In this document: positions 5,415 to 5,659 of the stretch, one piece after another
How the letters are laid out: every line of letters starts with the position of its first letter
Position numbering within the stretch: position 1 is the stretch's first letter
DNA from: Rhodospirillaceae bacterium
Lineage (GTDB): Bacteria; Pseudomonadota; Alphaproteobacteria; Rickettsiales; UBA3002
Length of the DNA stretch: 5,659 nucleotides
Direction of reading: 5' to 3'
Assembly: GCA_947458525.1 (NCBI GenBank)
Contig: CANHAG010000108.1
Span: 1-5,659, forward strand
Program-made: the position numbers and the translations under genes
The notes under the pieces: generated by a model
Database searches by the model: none
The model's input: the letters and a program-made list of their open reading frames with translations, nothing else
Told to the model about the DNA's origin: nothing

Positions 5415-5439
5415 GTTTCACTCCCTATTATCAGGTTTT

Positions 5440-5468
5440 AGTGTATCACTTTCTACACACTTTAGCAA
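5440..5468 (-). promoter_or_regulatory. Extended -10 promoter of the toxin-antitoxin operon
   Basis: On the minus strand TTGCTA (5468-5463), a 17-base spacer and TACACT (5445-5440), with TG one base before the -10 box, make a good extended -10 promoter. Transcription would begin near 5433, leaving a leader of about 20 nt that carries AGGGAG (5426-5421). Confidence 0.55.
5441..5458. promoter_or_regulatory. Inverted repeat, likely antitoxin operator
   Basis: GTGTA (5441-5445) and TACAC (5454-5458) are reverse complements spaced by eight bases. The dyad covers most of the -10 box and much of the spacer, so a bound protein would block RNA polymerase. This is where autoregulating antitoxins usually bind. 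Arms are short, so the assignment rests largely on position. Confidence 0.45.
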
Positions 5469-5491
5469 GGAGTTCTCTAGCTTTCCCCCGA

Positions 5492-5511
5492 AAGCGGCGG
5501 TTTTGCGCCGC
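5492..5511. repeat. GC-rich hairpin repeat, copy 2
   Basis: Identical over 20 bases to 3838-3857, with GCGGCG and CGCCGC arms around GTTTTG. The CCGCCG arm that makes copy 1 a terminator is changed here to CCCCCG, which pairs imperfectly. No + strand gene ends nearby, and the minus-strand gene to the right already has its own terminator, so termination does not readily explain this copy. It sits just upstream of the toxin-antitoxin promoter. Confidence 0.55.
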
Positions 5512-5530
5512 TTGGCGGGAGAAACACAGC

Positions 5531-5569
5531 TAAAAAACAACGGGGGCGCGGCACGATGGCCACGCCCCC
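5531..5569 (-). terminator. Rho-independent terminator of the right-edge gene
   Basis: The arms GGGGGCG (5542-5548) and CGCCCCC (5563-5569) pair, with three further pairs inside after one mismatch. On the minus strand the stem is followed by GTTGTTTTTTA, a good T-rich tail. It lies about 30 bases after the stop codon of the right-edge gene and separates it from the toxin-antitoxin operon. Confidence 0.82.
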
Positions 5570-5597
5570 TGACTCACTCGCTGCCAGCCGGATAGGG

Positions 5598-5659
5598 CTA
5601 ATCAAACAGCTCGGATTTCTTGCGGGCGAGTTTACGTGCACGGCGCACGGCTTCGCCAG
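5598..5659 (-). CDS. C-terminal end of an unidentified basic protein (truncated by window edge)
   Basis: A minus-strand frame enters at the window edge and ends at TAG (5600-5598), giving 19 complete residues ending RKLARKKSELFD. The tail is strongly basic and helical in character, as in many RNA- or DNA-binding proteins. A strong terminator 30 bases downstream on the same strand supports a real gene end here. Another minus frame is also open across this short piece but gives a less protein-like sequence. No family can be recognised from so short a fragment. Confidence 0.6.
   Translation of the reverse strand, partial: GEAVRRARKLARKKSELFD

Noticed and set aside
1..5659. tRNA, rRNA, riboswitch, insertion sequence or prophage attachment site
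   Set aside because: No cloverleaf, conserved aptamer core, transposase frame or matching terminal repeats were seen on either strand.

Overview
The window reads like ordinary chromosome of an alphaproteobacterium with moderate GC. Two proteins point there: the class I fructose-bisphosphate aldolase and the Bax-inhibitor-1/YccA protein both closely resemble the forms I know from that class. The genus cannot be fixed from this sequence. Five complete genes are certain or nearly so, and a gene fragment lies at each edge.

Layout, left to right: (1) the last ~25 codons of a + strand gene (2-79); (2) a minus-strand class I aldolase, best started at 1030 (101-1030), with its own TTGACA promoter; (3) a minus-strand flavin amine-oxidase-superfamily enzyme of unknown substrate (1163-2656); (4) a 196-bp divergent promoter region; (5) a + strand YadG-type ABC ATPase (2853-3782) with no Shine-Dalgarno and a promoter placed as for a leaderless mRNA; (6) a 219-bp convergent intergenic stretch packed with four hairpins (3783-4001); (7) a minus-strand seven-helix Bax-inhibitor-1 family protein (4002-4748); (8) a 177-bp gap without a convincing gene; (9) a minus-strand toxin-antitoxin operon, with a ribbon-helix-helix-like antitoxin (5193-5414) then a RelE/ParE toxin (4926-5189), driven by an extended -10 promoter overlapped by an inverted repeat; (10) a repeat copy and a terminator; (11) the C-terminal end of a minus-strand gene (5598-5659).

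The genes do not form one pathway. The aldolase is central metabolism, the ABC ATPase is half of an exporter whose membrane partner is not next to it, the BI-1 protein is a membrane ion-channel-like protein, and the toxin-antitoxin pair is the only clearly accessory module. I found no undescribed multi-gene system. The most unusual material is non-coding: a 36-nt near-perfect palindrome and a 30-nt AT-rich palindrome after the ABC gene, and a GC-rich hairpin element present twice in the window (20 identical bases near 3838 and 5492, with weaker similarity on both sides). In its second position no + strand gene is there for it to terminate, which suggests a dispersed extragenic repeat.
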